DNA of 64,000 nt from assembly GCA_029261715.1 (NCBI GenBank), contig JAJDAT010000026.1, positions 93,245 through 157,244 of the forward strand, in the 5' to 3' direction. Each line of letters begins with the position of its first letter. Within the stretch, counting starts at the first letter, position 1. Positions 9,023 through 17,099 of this stretch are shown one piece after another. Origin of the DNA: Nitrospinia bacterium (GTDB taxonomy: Bacteria > Nitrospinota > Nitrospinia > Nitrospinales > JAJDAT01). Below the pieces are notes generated by a model. It did no database searches. It was given only the letters and a program-made list of their open reading frames with translations, and was not told the origin of the DNA. The position numbers and the translations under genes are program-made.

Positions 9023-9963
9023 CGACTGTAAAAAAAGTAGCTTCTATCGATATAGGAACTAACACCATTCGAATGGCGGTTTGGGAAAAGGATGCGGAAG
9101 GAAATTTTCGCGAAATTCATTCCAATCGGGCGATTGTGCGACTTGGAGAAGGAATGAGTTCTGGCAAAAGACTGCTAGATCATCGTATAAAAAAGGCAGT
9201 CGATGTTTTGTCTGAATTTAAACAAGAGTGCGAAGAAATAAGAGATGTGGAAATATGTGCGGTCGCTACCAGCGCCGTTCGGGAGGCTGAAAATAAAGCC
9301 GAGTTTGTAGAAACGGTTAAAAGCGAAACAGAAATCGAAATAGAAGTCATCCCTTGGGAGGAAGAGGCTCGTTTGACCTTGGAGGGAATATTTTGGCGTC
9401 TTCCCGCAGGCGATTCAACAACGTTAAGTTTTGATATCGGAGGTGGAAGCACAGAATTCATACTCTCAAAAGGTAATCGATTGATTCAAGCTTTTGGATC
9501 AAAACTGGGAGTCGTTAGATTGACCGAAAGGTTTTTAACCCAACATCCAATCGATCTTAAAGAATATGATTTGTTAGTAAGCTTTCTGCGTAAAGAAATA
9601 GAAAAAATTAGCGAAAGCTTATCCAAACCAAAAATTTCGCGAATTATTGGAACCGCAGGAACCGTGACCACTTTGGCTGCGATACAAAATAACGTGGTTC
9701 CATACGATCCAGAGAAAATCCATGGAATTAATTTAAAGTTAGATCAAATTAAACAAATACAAGAAACGTTAAAAAAAATGAACCTAGAAGAACGGTTAAA
9801 ATTACCCGCTTTGGAACGAGGTCGGGAAGATTTAATTGTTTCTGGAACCGCCATAGCAATACAAGTCATGGAAGTTTTTGAAATTGAGGATTTGACGGTT
9901 TGCGAATATGGATTGAGAGAAGGAACGATCTTAGATAGTTTCTCTAAACTAGGAAACCCTTGA
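9019..9963 (+). CDS. Ppx/GppA phosphatase family protein
   Basis: A 314-residue ASKHA-fold phosphatase: exopolyphosphatase, or guanosine pentaphosphate phosphohydrolase. Motifs seen are the N-terminal phosphate loop SIDIGTNTIRM, a VATSAVREAEN segment, the second phosphate motif SFDIGGGSTEF, and GTAGTVTTLA near residue 215. The C-terminal HD-like domain of long Ppx enzymes is absent, as in the short subgroup. It overlaps lptG by ATGA. The substrate (polyphosphate or pppGpp) cannot be decided from sequence. Confidence 0.87.
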   Translation: MTTVKKVASIDIGTNTIRMAVWEKDAEGNFREIHSNRAIVRLGEGMSSGKRLLDHRIKKAVDVLSEFKQECEEIRDVEICAVATSAVREAENKAEFVETVKSETEIEIEVIPWEEEARLTLEGIFWRLPAGDSTTLSFDIGGGSTEFILSKGNRLIQAFGSKLGVVRLTERFLTQHPIDLKEYDLLVSFLRKEIEKISESLSKPKISRIIGTAGTVTTLAAIQNNVVPYDPEKIHGINLKLDQIKQIQETLKKMNLEERLKLPALERGREDLIVSGTAIAIQVMEVFEIEDLTVCEYGLREGTILDSFSKLGNP

Positions 9964-10137
9964 AACAATAACGAGTTATTTTCGATTAATGATTTAAAAG
10001 CGAAAAAACTTGGAAAAAGCTTTAAACGCTGGCATATCCTTATTTATTTCTTCCAGTTTTTCTTGGAGAATCTGTTCTAGTCTGTTATAAACGTAAGATC
10101 ACTCAACATTCAAAAATCCAACTATTTACGAAGAATC

Positions 10138-11931
10138 ATGACGAAGCCAAAAACCAGTAAGACTAAAAAACAACCCAGTAAAAAAGCCAAAACTCAATCA
10201 ACTTTGCCTATGAAAGGCAGAGATATCCTCGTCAAAAGCTTAGAAAACGAAGGATGCGAGGTCTTGTTTGGTTATCCTGGCGGCGCTTCGATGGAAATTC
10301 ATCAAGCCTTAACTTGCACTAAAAAAATTAGAATGGTTTTGCCCAGGCACGAACAAGGTGGAGCTTTCGCCGCTTGTGGTTACGCACGCGTAACCGGGAG
10401 ACCTGGCGTTTGCCTTGCGACTTCCGGTCCCGGAGCGACTAATTTAATTACTGGCATTATCGATGCGAAATTGGATTCCATTCCAATGGTTGCCATTACC
10501 GGTCAAGTTCCGACAGGAGTTATCGGAAGCGATGCATTTCAAGAGACCGATATTGTGGGCGCAACGTATCCATTGGTAAAACATAGTTACCTAATTCAAG
10601 ATATTAAAGACATTCCGCAAGTTGTTCACGAAGCTTTTAAAATTGCTGTTAGTGGACGGCCAGGACCGGTATTGATCGATATTCCAAAGGATATTCAGCA
10701 ACAAGAGAATATTCCAGATTTTACTGTGGATTTTGATTTGATCAGTTATAAACCAAATCTCGAACCTTCCACATTACAAGTCAAAAAAGCGGCTCACGCT
10801 ATTATGGAAGCAAAAAGACCGTTGATTTACGCGGGTGGCGGTATTATTGCGGCAGAGGCTTCAGGTGAATTGCGGAAACTGGTTAAGACGACAGGAATTC
10901 CGATAACAAATACGGTCATGGGACTTGGTTCATTTCCTATGAGTGATCCGTTGTCGTTACATATGTTGGGAATGCATGGAGCTGTGTACGCTAATATAGC
11001 AATGAACCATGCGGATTTAATCATTGCCCTTGGCGTTCGGTTTGATGATCGTGTCACCGGCAAATTATCTGAATTTTGTAAAAATGCCAAGTTCATCCAT
11101 GTTGATATTGACGCTTCTGAAATAAATAAGAATATTACGGTAGATATTCCTATCCAGGGCGATCTCAAACCAACCTTGAAAATGTTAAACGGTTTGGTCA
11201 AGCCAAAGAAAGATATAGGACCTTGGTTAAAAGATGTCCACGGTTGGAAAAAAGAGTTTCCTCTTCATTATGAAGAGAATTCAAAGAGCATAGCTCCACA
11301 ACACGTAATTTGTGAAACTCAAAGGTTGGCGGAGAAAGACGCAATTGTTTCCGTTGGCGTTGGTCAACATCAAATGTGGACAGCTCAGTTTTGGAGATTC
11401 GAAGAGCCGAGACGTTGGTTAAGTTCTTCGGGACTTGGGGCGATGGGATTTGGATTGCCTGCGGCAATGGGAGCTCAAGTAGCTTTTCCAAAACGCCAAG
11501 TAATTAACTTTGAAGGCGATGGAAGTTTCTTAATGAACATTCAAGAGTTGCAAACTCTTAAAATAGAAAATATTCCCGTCAAAAACGTCGTTTTGAATAA
11601 CGCGCATTTAGGGATGGTTGCGCAGTGGGAAGACCGGTTTTATAAATCCCTTCGCGGGCATACATTTATCGGCGACGCAAATTTTGCGGAAATAGCGCAT
11701 GCGTTTGGAATTAAGTCGGATTGTATTACCAAGCCTGAAGAATTAGTTCCCGCGTTAAAGAAAATGCTAAAACACAATGGACCTTATGTTTTGGACGTTA
11801 AATATCCTTACCACGACCAAAGCAGAGGACACGTTATGCCAATGATTCCAGGTGGACATACTTACTTGGACACTCTCTTGGATGAAAAACATTCTTTACG
11901 AGAGTATTGGCAGAAAAAAGGGGTTCTGTAA
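10138..11931 (+). CDS. ilvB: Acetolactate synthase, large catalytic subunit
   Basis: A thiamine diphosphate enzyme that condenses two pyruvates to acetolactate (or pyruvate with 2-ketobutyrate), the first common step of valine/leucine and isoleucine synthesis. Seen are the N-terminal GYPGGASMEIH, the catalytic glutamate in PRHEQGG (about residue 72), the central FAD/ADP-like domain, and the ThDP/Mg motif GDGSFLMN running to NNAHLGMV (about residues 461-490). The first 23 residues are a lysine-rich tail; homologues usually begin around MKGRDILV, so a later start is possible. No ilvN/ilvH regulatory subunit follows, which is unusual. The next gene is convergent. Confidence 0.93.
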   Translation: MTKPKTSKTKKQPSKKAKTQSTLPMKGRDILVKSLENEGCEVLFGYPGGASMEIHQALTCTKKIRMVLPRHEQGGAFAACGYARVTGRPGVCLATSGPGATNLITGIIDAKLDSIPMVAITGQVPTGVIGSDAFQETDIVGATYPLVKHSYLIQDIKDIPQVVHEAFKIAVSGRPGPVLIDIPKDIQQQENIPDFTVDFDLISYKPNLEPSTLQVKKAAHAIMEAKRPLIYAGGGIIAAEASGELRKLVKTTGIPITNTVMGLGSFPMSDPLSLHMLGMHGAVYANIAMNHADLIIALGVRFDDRVTGKLSEFCKNAKFIHVDIDASEINKNITVDIPIQGDLKPTLKMLNGLVKPKKDIGPWLKDVHGWKKEFPLHYEENSKSIAPQHVICETQRLAEKDAIVSVGVGQHQMWTAQFWRFEEPRRWLSSSGLGAMGFGLPAAMGAQVAFPKRQVINFEGDGSFLMNIQELQTLKIENIPVKNVVLNNAHLGMVAQWEDRFYKSLRGHTFIGDANFAEIAHAFGIKSDCITKPEELVPALKKMLKHNGPYVLDVKYPYHDQSRGHVMPMIPGGHTYLDTLLDEKHSLREYWQKKGVL

Positions 11932-11947
11932 AAAATTAAAGGGAATG

Positions 11948-11980
11948 TTGGGCCAAAGCTTACAAAGCTTTTCGGCCCGA
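11948..11980. terminator. Hairpin between convergent genes, possible terminator
   Basis: A 12-bp stem in two blocks (GGGCC/GGCCC and AAAGCTT/AAGCTTT, two-base bulge) has an ACA loop. It spans the end of the convergent minus-strand gene (its stop is at 11960-11962) just past ilvB. There is no clear T-run on the plus side, so terminator function is only likely. Confidence 0.45.
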
Positions 11981-12892
11981 CGCTCCTGGTTTATCATCCG
12001 GCTTATATTCGTTATAAGCTCTTCTTATGTTTTGATCTAGCAGTTCTTTTCGGTCCCAATGGCCGTATTTACTTTCCAACGCCTTATGAGCTGCTGGCAC
12101 AATTTCCTCAAGTGACATGCCATCTTTAATCATTTTTGTGACGTAATATTTTAAATCGATAAAATAGTGACGCCATTGAATGATTATGGGTTTAAATCCT
12201 ATTTCCCCAGTTCCAGGAATCACGATCTCAACATCTAAATCTTCCATCCAGTAAAGGTTCTTTATCCAACCTTCGATTAAGCTGGATGATAAATCGGGAA
12301 ACTCGTTGTTAAGCGCTAAGCCCCCGGTGATAATTGCTCGATGTTCGGGAAGAAAAATAAAGGTGTCGCCGTCGGTGAAGCTTGGGTCGCCGTGTTTTGC
12401 CTCTAGCAAAAAGCCTCCATAGAACAAGTCGATTTCATTTTTGTAAGTGAAGTTTGGGGGAAAGATTTTAACAGTATCCCAATCAGACGTGCCGGCTTTT
12501 TTAGTTTTTTCAAGAAGCCTTTCGCCTTTTTTACCGCCAAGAGCTTCTTGAGCGCTTTTATGAGCGATAATCAGATCTGCGTCTTGAAAAACTTGATTAG
12601 CAAAAGTAGCTTTTCCGAGATAGCTGGTGTTTATAACCGCTTTGATGGGAAGGTCAGTATGTTTACGGATTTGCTCACGGACTTCTTTGCCATGCTTTGG
12701 AGTTCCTCCCGGATCTATAACAATGACTCCTTTGGGAGTAATAATAAAAGTTGTGTTATAGCTCTTGCCGTCATTCGCTATTGAAACAAAAACATTTTTG
12801 AATACGCGTTGAGTTTTAATTTCTGCAAAAGAACTAGTAGCAAAAGTAAAAATAAAGCCGATAATAAAGAAAAATGATGACGCTAATCTCAT
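11960..12892 (-). CDS. Exported metallo-beta-lactamase-fold protein lacking metal ligands
   Basis: About 310 residues with an N-terminal signal peptide ending near SSFAEI, so probably periplasmic. The fold matches MBL proteins of the quinoprotein-relay/SoxH group: an ITPKGVIVIDPGGTPKHG strand-turn, a KAVINTS strand, and a C-terminal half ending in an alpha-helical tail. Where active enzymes have NTHxHxDH the protein reads NTSYLGKATFAN. The later TGD metal aspartate is TGG in AIITGGLAL. It therefore probably cannot bind the usual two zinc ions and may be a structural or ligand-binding derivative. The start is taken as ATG 12892, 18 bases inside a possible TTG, because it gives a standard signal peptide and a GGTGG ribosome site. 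Confidence 0.72.
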   Translation of the reverse strand: MRLASSFFFIIGFIFTFATSSFAEIKTQRVFKNVFVSIANDGKSYNTTFIITPKGVIVIDPGGTPKHGKEVREQIRKHTDLPIKAVINTSYLGKATFANQVFQDADLIIAHKSAQEALGGKKGERLLEKTKKAGTSDWDTVKIFPPNFTYKNEIDLFYGGFLLEAKHGDPSFTDGDTFIFLPEHRAIITGGLALNNEFPDLSSSLIEGWIKNLYWMEDLDVEIVIPGTGEIGFKPIIIQWRHYFIDLKYYVTKMIKDGMSLEEIVPAAHKALESKYGHWDRKELLDQNIRRAYNEYKPDDKPGASGRKAL

Positions 12893-13060
12893 AACCACCC
12901 AAAAAAACAAAATTATTAATTAGAACGCTAGATTTGTGCCGCGTTTTTATTGATCAAAAAAATAGAGTAATATTCCCTCTAAAGTGTGTGATAAGCTTTG
13001 ATAGTTGATTAATTAAACCTACAAATTAAAGTTTATTTTGTTTAAACCCGCTCATTACGC

Positions 13061-13112
13061 GTGTCATCCTGAGCTTAGCCTGTCCTGAGGCCTTCGAAGG
13101 ATCGAAGGGTCG
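13061..13112. repeat. Dispersed intergenic repeat of the GTCATCCTGAGC type
   Basis: The 490-base gap 12893-13382 has no convincing gene. It contains the motif GTGTCATCCTGAGC followed by GTCCTGAG, the palindrome CCTTCGAAGG and GGATCGAAGGG. This combination is seen as dispersed intergenic repeats in many bacterial genomes. Function is unknown. Only one copy lies in the window. Confidence 0.5.
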
Positions 13113-13382
13113 CCTCGATTTAATAAAATCAATCCCTTTAATTTTCTTAGTTTGCTTACCGGGAAGCCTAGTTTTTATAAATTAAGCCGACATAGTATCA
13201 CAATCAATATACTCTAAAGCAACCTTTTGATAGACAGAGTGTTAAGAGAATACTAAAATGAAAAGATGGAAAAGGGAAGCTTCTGAAAATACAGATTTGC
13301 CAAGAGCCAAGCAGTAAAAATACGGATTATTTAAAGACCCCCTAAATTTGTTTGACCTTTGATAGGTTTTTGTCACTAAATT

Positions 13383-13910
13383 ATGGAATCAGAATCAAAA
13401 AATAAAAAAGACCTGCTTTTGTATCTTCTTGAGAAAGGCGATGCCATGGTTTGTTTGGATGCCCGTCGAGGAGATGTGGATGTCCCGAAGAATCATAAAG
13501 GAAACGCGTCGCTTAGTTTGATTTTAAATCTGAATTTTCGTAGGCCGCTGGATATTTTAGACGATGCGATTTATGCAACCTTGGCGTTTCAGGGGAGGCC
13601 TTATCAATGCGTTATACCATTTGACGCAGTTTGGGCCATTTTTGTGCCGTCCTTCCAAGAAGGACAGGTTTGGGAGACCAGTATCCCAGACGACGTTCAA
13701 TTTGACCCCAAATTAGCTGCCGCCGCTGGGAAAGCCCAAAAACCTCCGCAAACTCTAAAAGCTGTTCCGACTCCAAAAGAGGAAGAGGAAAAAGAAGAAA
13801 CAATAGAAACATCAGCAGAAGAGTCGATGGAAGAGGTATTAGAAGAACCTACAGCTATTAAATCAACCTCAGCCAAACGGGATAGAAGCCATTTAAGGGT
13901 GATTAAGTAG
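13383..13910 (+). CDS. SspB-like ClpXP adaptor (stringent starvation protein B family)
   Basis: 175 residues. The first 110 resemble SspB, the adaptor that tethers ssrA-tagged and other substrates to the ClpXP protease: MVCLDARRGDVDVP, the strand pattern SLILNLNF, ATLAFQGRPYQCVIPFDAVWAIF (the substrate-groove sheet), and a flexible acidic C-terminal tail. In SspB such a tail ends in a short ClpX-binding segment; here it ends in a basic-hydrophobic patch (SHLRVIK) that fits that role. The region between is Glu-rich and low-complexity. It is a single gene, upstream of the tRNA cluster. Identification is by pattern, without alignment. Confidence 0.72.
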   Translation: MESESKNKKDLLLYLLEKGDAMVCLDARRGDVDVPKNHKGNASLSLILNLNFRRPLDILDDAIYATLAFQGRPYQCVIPFDAVWAIFVPSFQEGQVWETSIPDDVQFDPKLAAAAGKAQKPPQTLKAVPTPKEEEEKEETIETSAEESMEEVLEEPTAIKSTSAKRDRSHLRVIK

Positions 13911-14105
13911 GAAATCGCTGAAAAAATAAAAGCTCTCTAAAACTTGAAATTTTCTTTTTACAAAGTAGAAGAGATAGTTTAAAATTTACCATCATAAATA
14001 ACGATCCCCTAGTTGACCGCCAAATTTAATGGTTATGTGTCTCAGGCGGCTTTAGAACAGAAATTTGTAAATCCATTCCGTAAATAAAGATAAAAATGAA
14101 TTATG

Positions 14106-14181
14106 GTGGGCGTAGCTCAGTTGGTAGAGTCCTGGATTGTGGCTCCAGATGTCGCGGGTTCAAGCCCCGTCGCTCACCCCA
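14106..14181 (+). tRNA. tRNA-His (anticodon GTG)
   Basis: A complete cloverleaf. Acceptor arm GTGGGCG pairs with CGCTCAC, the anticodon stem CTGGA/TCCAG holds GTG at 14139-14141, and the T-arm is intact. The genomic CCA is encoded. The base before the tRNA (14105) is G, opposite C73, as required for the extra G-1 of tRNA-His. Confidence 0.97.
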
Positions 14182-14189
14182 TATTATAG

Positions 14190-14263
14190 GCGTCCGTAGT
14201 TCAGCTGGATAGAATATCGGACTTCGAATCCGAGGGTCGCAGGTTCGAATCCTGCCGGGCGTA
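14190..14263 (+). tRNA. tRNA-Arg (anticodon TCG)
   Basis: A cloverleaf with acceptor GCGTCCG/CGGGCGT (G-U first pair), anticodon stem TCGGA/TCCGA with TCG at 14224-14226, and T-loop GTTCGAATC. CCA is not encoded, unlike the two flanking tRNAs. It lies 8 bases after tRNA-His and is probably co-transcribed. Confidence 0.95.
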
Positions 14264-14358
14264 CTAAAAATTTCTTGTTAACTAGGTTTGAGGAGAAAAT
14301 TACATCTTCCTTAAACTTAGAAAACGAGAGACTCTGAAAAGGTAATCTGAGGTAAATA

Positions 14359-15300
14359 ATGCCAATTGAAACAAAAAAACGACTGAAGACATTGTCTATA
14401 GCGGTGTGTTTTATTTTCGCTTTATCCGCAGGTCCAGTTTGGGCAGATTATAATAGCTCAGCTCATGTTTCTGGCGCATCCGATAGCGGTCATCATATAT
14501 CTGGAATGGGTTCAGGCGGTGGACATCATGTAAGTGGAGCCGATACCCATGGCAAGTCCGAGGGTAGCAAATCTAAAAAACATCATAGTTCCTATTCGCA
14601 TCCTAAAAAGAAACATGTCGAAGGCAGTAAAGGACGAACCTGGGGAAGAGGAACTTATAAGGAAAAACACGGGCATTCTCCAAAACATGCTGAAGGAAGC
14701 GGCAAAAAGCATAGTGGACATTACGCTAAAGGACACCATAATAGCGACGGTCACTCTGCAAGTGGATACGGACATAAAGGCCATAGCGGCAGTAAACACC
14801 AGTATGCCAAAGGACATCATAATAGTGGCGGTCACTCTGTAAGTGGACACGGACATAAAGGCCATAGCGGAAGCAAACACCATTATGCGAAAGCGCATTG
14901 CGCGATCGGTTCTTCGGGACATGGACACAAAAGTTCTGGCGGTAACAAACACGGAGGACATTCCCAACACAAAAAAGACCCGTTTGTTCATGTGTTGAAG
15001 TACAAATGCAAATTAGGATTGACCGAAGCCCAGGTTTCGGAAATAAAAAACCAGCAGTTTGAATTTGAGAAAGTGTCGATACGATCCCACGCAGCTCATA
15101 AAATTGCGCACATGGAACTGGATCGTGTAATTCATGCTGAAAATGTAGACGAATCAAAAGCGCGTCAGTTAGCGGGAACAATAGCGGGAACAAAAACGCA
15201 AAAGATTAAAGCGATGGTAGAAGGCAAGCTAGCGGTGATGCGGATTTTAACCGCCGAGCAAAAAAGAATCATAACTCGGATGTACAATCGACATAATTAG
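14359..15300 (+). CDS. Exported His/Gly-rich repeat protein with C-terminal LTxxQ (Spy/CpxP-like) domain
   Basis: 313 residues. A signal peptide ends after residue 29 (GPVWA-D). Residues 30-215 are extremely rich in His, Gly, Ser and Lys, with repeated units such as YAKGHHNSxGHS and GHKGHSGSKH; one block of about 30 residues occurs twice in succession. The last 100 residues form a helical domain with LTEAQVSEIK and LTAEQKRII. These are the two LTxxQ motifs of the Spy/CpxP/CnrX-type periplasmic sensor-chaperone fold. Known relatives sense or buffer metals or bind unfolded proteins. The His tract suggests Ni, Zn, Cu or Co binding (inference). It sits between tRNA genes with no metal-efflux genes beside it. 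Confidence 0.75.
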   Translation: MPIETKKRLKTLSIAVCFIFALSAGPVWADYNSSAHVSGASDSGHHISGMGSGGGHHVSGADTHGKSEGSKSKKHHSSYSHPKKKHVEGSKGRTWGRGTYKEKHGHSPKHAEGSGKKHSGHYAKGHHNSDGHSASGYGHKGHSGSKHQYAKGHHNSGGHSVSGHGHKGHSGSKHHYAKAHCAIGSSGHGHKSSGGNKHGGHSQHKKDPFVHVLKYKCKLGLTEAQVSEIKNQQFEFEKVSIRSHAAHKIAHMELDRVIHAENVDESKARQLAGTIAGTKTQKIKAMVEGKLAVMRILTAEQKRIITRMYNRHN

Positions 15301-15332
15301 GTGTACAATAGAGACATAAATAGATCAGATAT

Positions 15333-15410
15333 CGGGGCATAGCGCAGCCTGGCTAGCGCACCTGCTTTGGGAGCAGGGGGTCCCAGGTTCAAATCCTGGT
15401 GCCCCGACCA
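15333..15410 (+). tRNA. tRNA-Pro (anticodon TGG)
   Basis: Complete: acceptor CGGGGCA/TGCCCCG, anticodon stem CCTGC/GCAGG with TGG at 15368-15370, T-arm CCAGG/CCTGG, and CCA encoded. Part of its 3' half recurs in decayed form near 28.35 kb, which suggests this gene served as an integration site. Confidence 0.97.
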
Positions 15411-15419
15411 TTAAATCAA

Positions 15420-15452
15420 GGGTTTACGGGACTTTCCGTAGACCCTTTTTTT
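15420..15452 (+). terminator. Rho-independent terminator after tRNA-Pro
   Basis: A 10-bp stem (15420-15429 with 15436-15445, one G-T pair) has a 6-base loop and is followed by seven Ts. It is only 9 bases past the tRNA CCA end. From here to 15686 (about 230 bases) I see no gene. Confidence 0.88.
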
Positions 15453-15686
15453 GTGACTTTGACCTCAGCGTGACCGGGCAGAACCGAGACCGCTATAAGC
15501 AGGTATAGAGAATGAGACGGTAAGGGGCTGGGAAAATCGGCGAAAAATTGAGAAGCCGTGGCTTTAAATAAGGCTTTGCGGGAATACAGGGGTGTTTGTG
15601 GTATCAGATATAGAAAGAATGGAATCGGCGGAAAATTCGCGATTTATTGGGAACAAAGGGAGACGGTAGCGGCGGCGAAGGAAAAA

Positions 15687-16070
15687 TTATTTCTCGGTTA
15701 AGATAACCTTCCTGTTTGAGATGTAAAAGCCATTGGAGGCGATGGCGACCGCTCCGAGTTTATTTTTAGCGGCGTACTTACAGCGGACAAACCAACCTTT
15801 ATCCGTTTCTTTAACATTCGTACAAGAATCTATTTTAACGCTATCAGGATTGACGGCAGTTTGTTGTAGGTATTCGGCAACTTCAAAGTATGAGCCGTTA
15901 AACTGGTTAAACAGCGGTTCCGGCCCGTGTTTGTCGGCGAAAGAGCTTTCTATGCTGGCGGTTTCATTATTGATTTTTTCCAGTCTATTAGTGAATGACC
16001 AATAACCTAAGGCTATAAATAGGATTAAAACAATAGATAATTGTTTAGCCATGAATTTAAAAGTTTCCAT
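15687..16070 (-). CDS. Small membrane-anchored hypothetical protein
   Basis: 127 residues, not recognised. There is one hydrophobic segment (about residues 10-27), then a soluble part. A central sequence (SYFEVAEYLQQTAVNPDSVKIDSC) and a C-terminal strand-rich segment with a second cysteine (WFVRCKYAAKNKLGA) suggest a small disulfide-bonded extracytoplasmic domain. The start is supported by AGGAG about 7 bases upstream of the ATG. It is the first gene inside the putative island beyond tRNA-Pro. Confidence 0.65.
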   Translation of the reverse strand: METFKFMAKQLSIVLILFIALGYWSFTNRLEKINNETASIESSFADKHGPEPLFNQFNGSYFEVAEYLQQTAVNPDSVKIDSCTNVKETDKGWFVRCKYAAKNKLGAVAIASNGFYISNRKVILTEK

Positions 16071-16213
16071 TTTGGAAGCTCCTGTGAAAAATTTTACGCA
16101 ACACTAAAAAATTTAAGCGTTGCGTTTACTGTTGCGTTTAGAAATGTTGAAAAACTCTTTAAAATTATATAGTTAAATCCAAATATAAAAAAATTTACTG
16201 TTGCATTAAAAAA

Positions 16214-16597
16214 CTATTTTTTTCCCCGTCTTTTACAAATATTAGAAAATAATTTATCAACTAACATATTTAAATTTACTCCATCTTGACCACTGCCATT
16301 CTTTAAAATATAACGAACTTTATCCAAGAGTTCTATGCTTTCCCCTACCTTTTCCGTAAACTCTTGAAAGTCATAACTATCGACATCGGGATTAAATTTT
16401 TCTAGTTTTTCTTCAAGAGAATCAAGGCTATCAATTTCCTCTTCTACGCCTTGAATTTCTTTAGGATTCTTGCCCGTTTTAATCCAGTGTGAGTTGGATT
16501 CGAATCCCAACGCTAGGTGCGTAAGCTTTACTTCATTGAGACGAAGCCTATAAAGTATACGATCAATAATCGTCCTGGTGCTAAGAGTCAGAAACAA
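16214..16597 (-). CDS. Hypothetical protein, possibly 5'-truncated
   Basis: 127 codons from a TTG. There is no ATG in the frame ahead of it, and the open frame extends upstream to about 16651 without any start. The protein is acidic and helical (EEEIDSLDSLEEKLEKF) and ends in a basic tail (ICKRRGKK). No family is recognised. It may be the remnant of a longer gene within the island. Confidence 0.4.
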   Translation of the reverse strand: MFLTLSTRTIIDRILYRLRLNEVKLTHLALGFESNSHWIKTGKNPKEIQGVEEEIDSLDSLEEKLEKFNPDVDSYDFQEFTEKVGESIELLDKVRYILKNGSGQDGVNLNMLVDKLFSNICKRRGKK

Positions 16598-17099
16598 TCG
16601 GAGTAGATTATTCGGAATTTTTAAAAAAAATATTGCCTGGAGTTTAGGTTTTTAACGATAGGTTGCTTATTTCCTTTTTCGCGGGTATTATCGAATGCCA
16701 AAAAATAATTTTGCAAATCAATGTTTGTGAGTGCTTTTACGTTAGCGAGGGAGAGGCAAAACGGCAGTGAAAAAATCTTGTACCTTGAATTATTTTAGTG
16801 CTATGAGTTTGGGTAGTTCAGGTTTTGAGAGTTGCTTTAATTAGGTGTGGAGGACCTTGATACTAGGGACGCAAGGTCAATAAAGAAGTAGAGGTTTAAT
16901 TGTTAATGCACAGAACTATGAGAAGAGTGATAGATTTTTATTGTTCCATATAACTTCTTTTTTCAGGGACAACCTGTTGTGATAGTTCCAGAGTCTGCGG
17001 ACTTGATGGAAGAGTTGCCTCTACCATCTATGAGCCTGCTTTAGTTCGCTTTCACTAATTGGAAAAGTTTAAAAACTGCATAAGGAAGGGGCTGATTTG
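16598..17099. other. Intergenic region without recognisable gene
   Basis: About 500 bases with short interrupted frames on both strands. I find no tRNA, integrase or clear terminator. A good ribosome-binding sequence (AAGGAAGGGG, 17082-17091) for the next gene lies at its end. Confidence 0.5.

Noticed and set aside
9994..10098. A minus-strand frame ending in DMPAFKAFSKFFRF between the Ppx/GppA gene and ilvB
   Set aside because: It looks protein-like but has no start codon before the upstream TGA; at most a relic of about 33 codons, too little to call.
14710..14890. CRISPR-like direct repeats in the His-rich gene
   Set aside because: The repeats are in frame, code for GHHNS/GHKGHS units and lack unique spacers of constant length; no CRISPR array was seen anywhere in the window.
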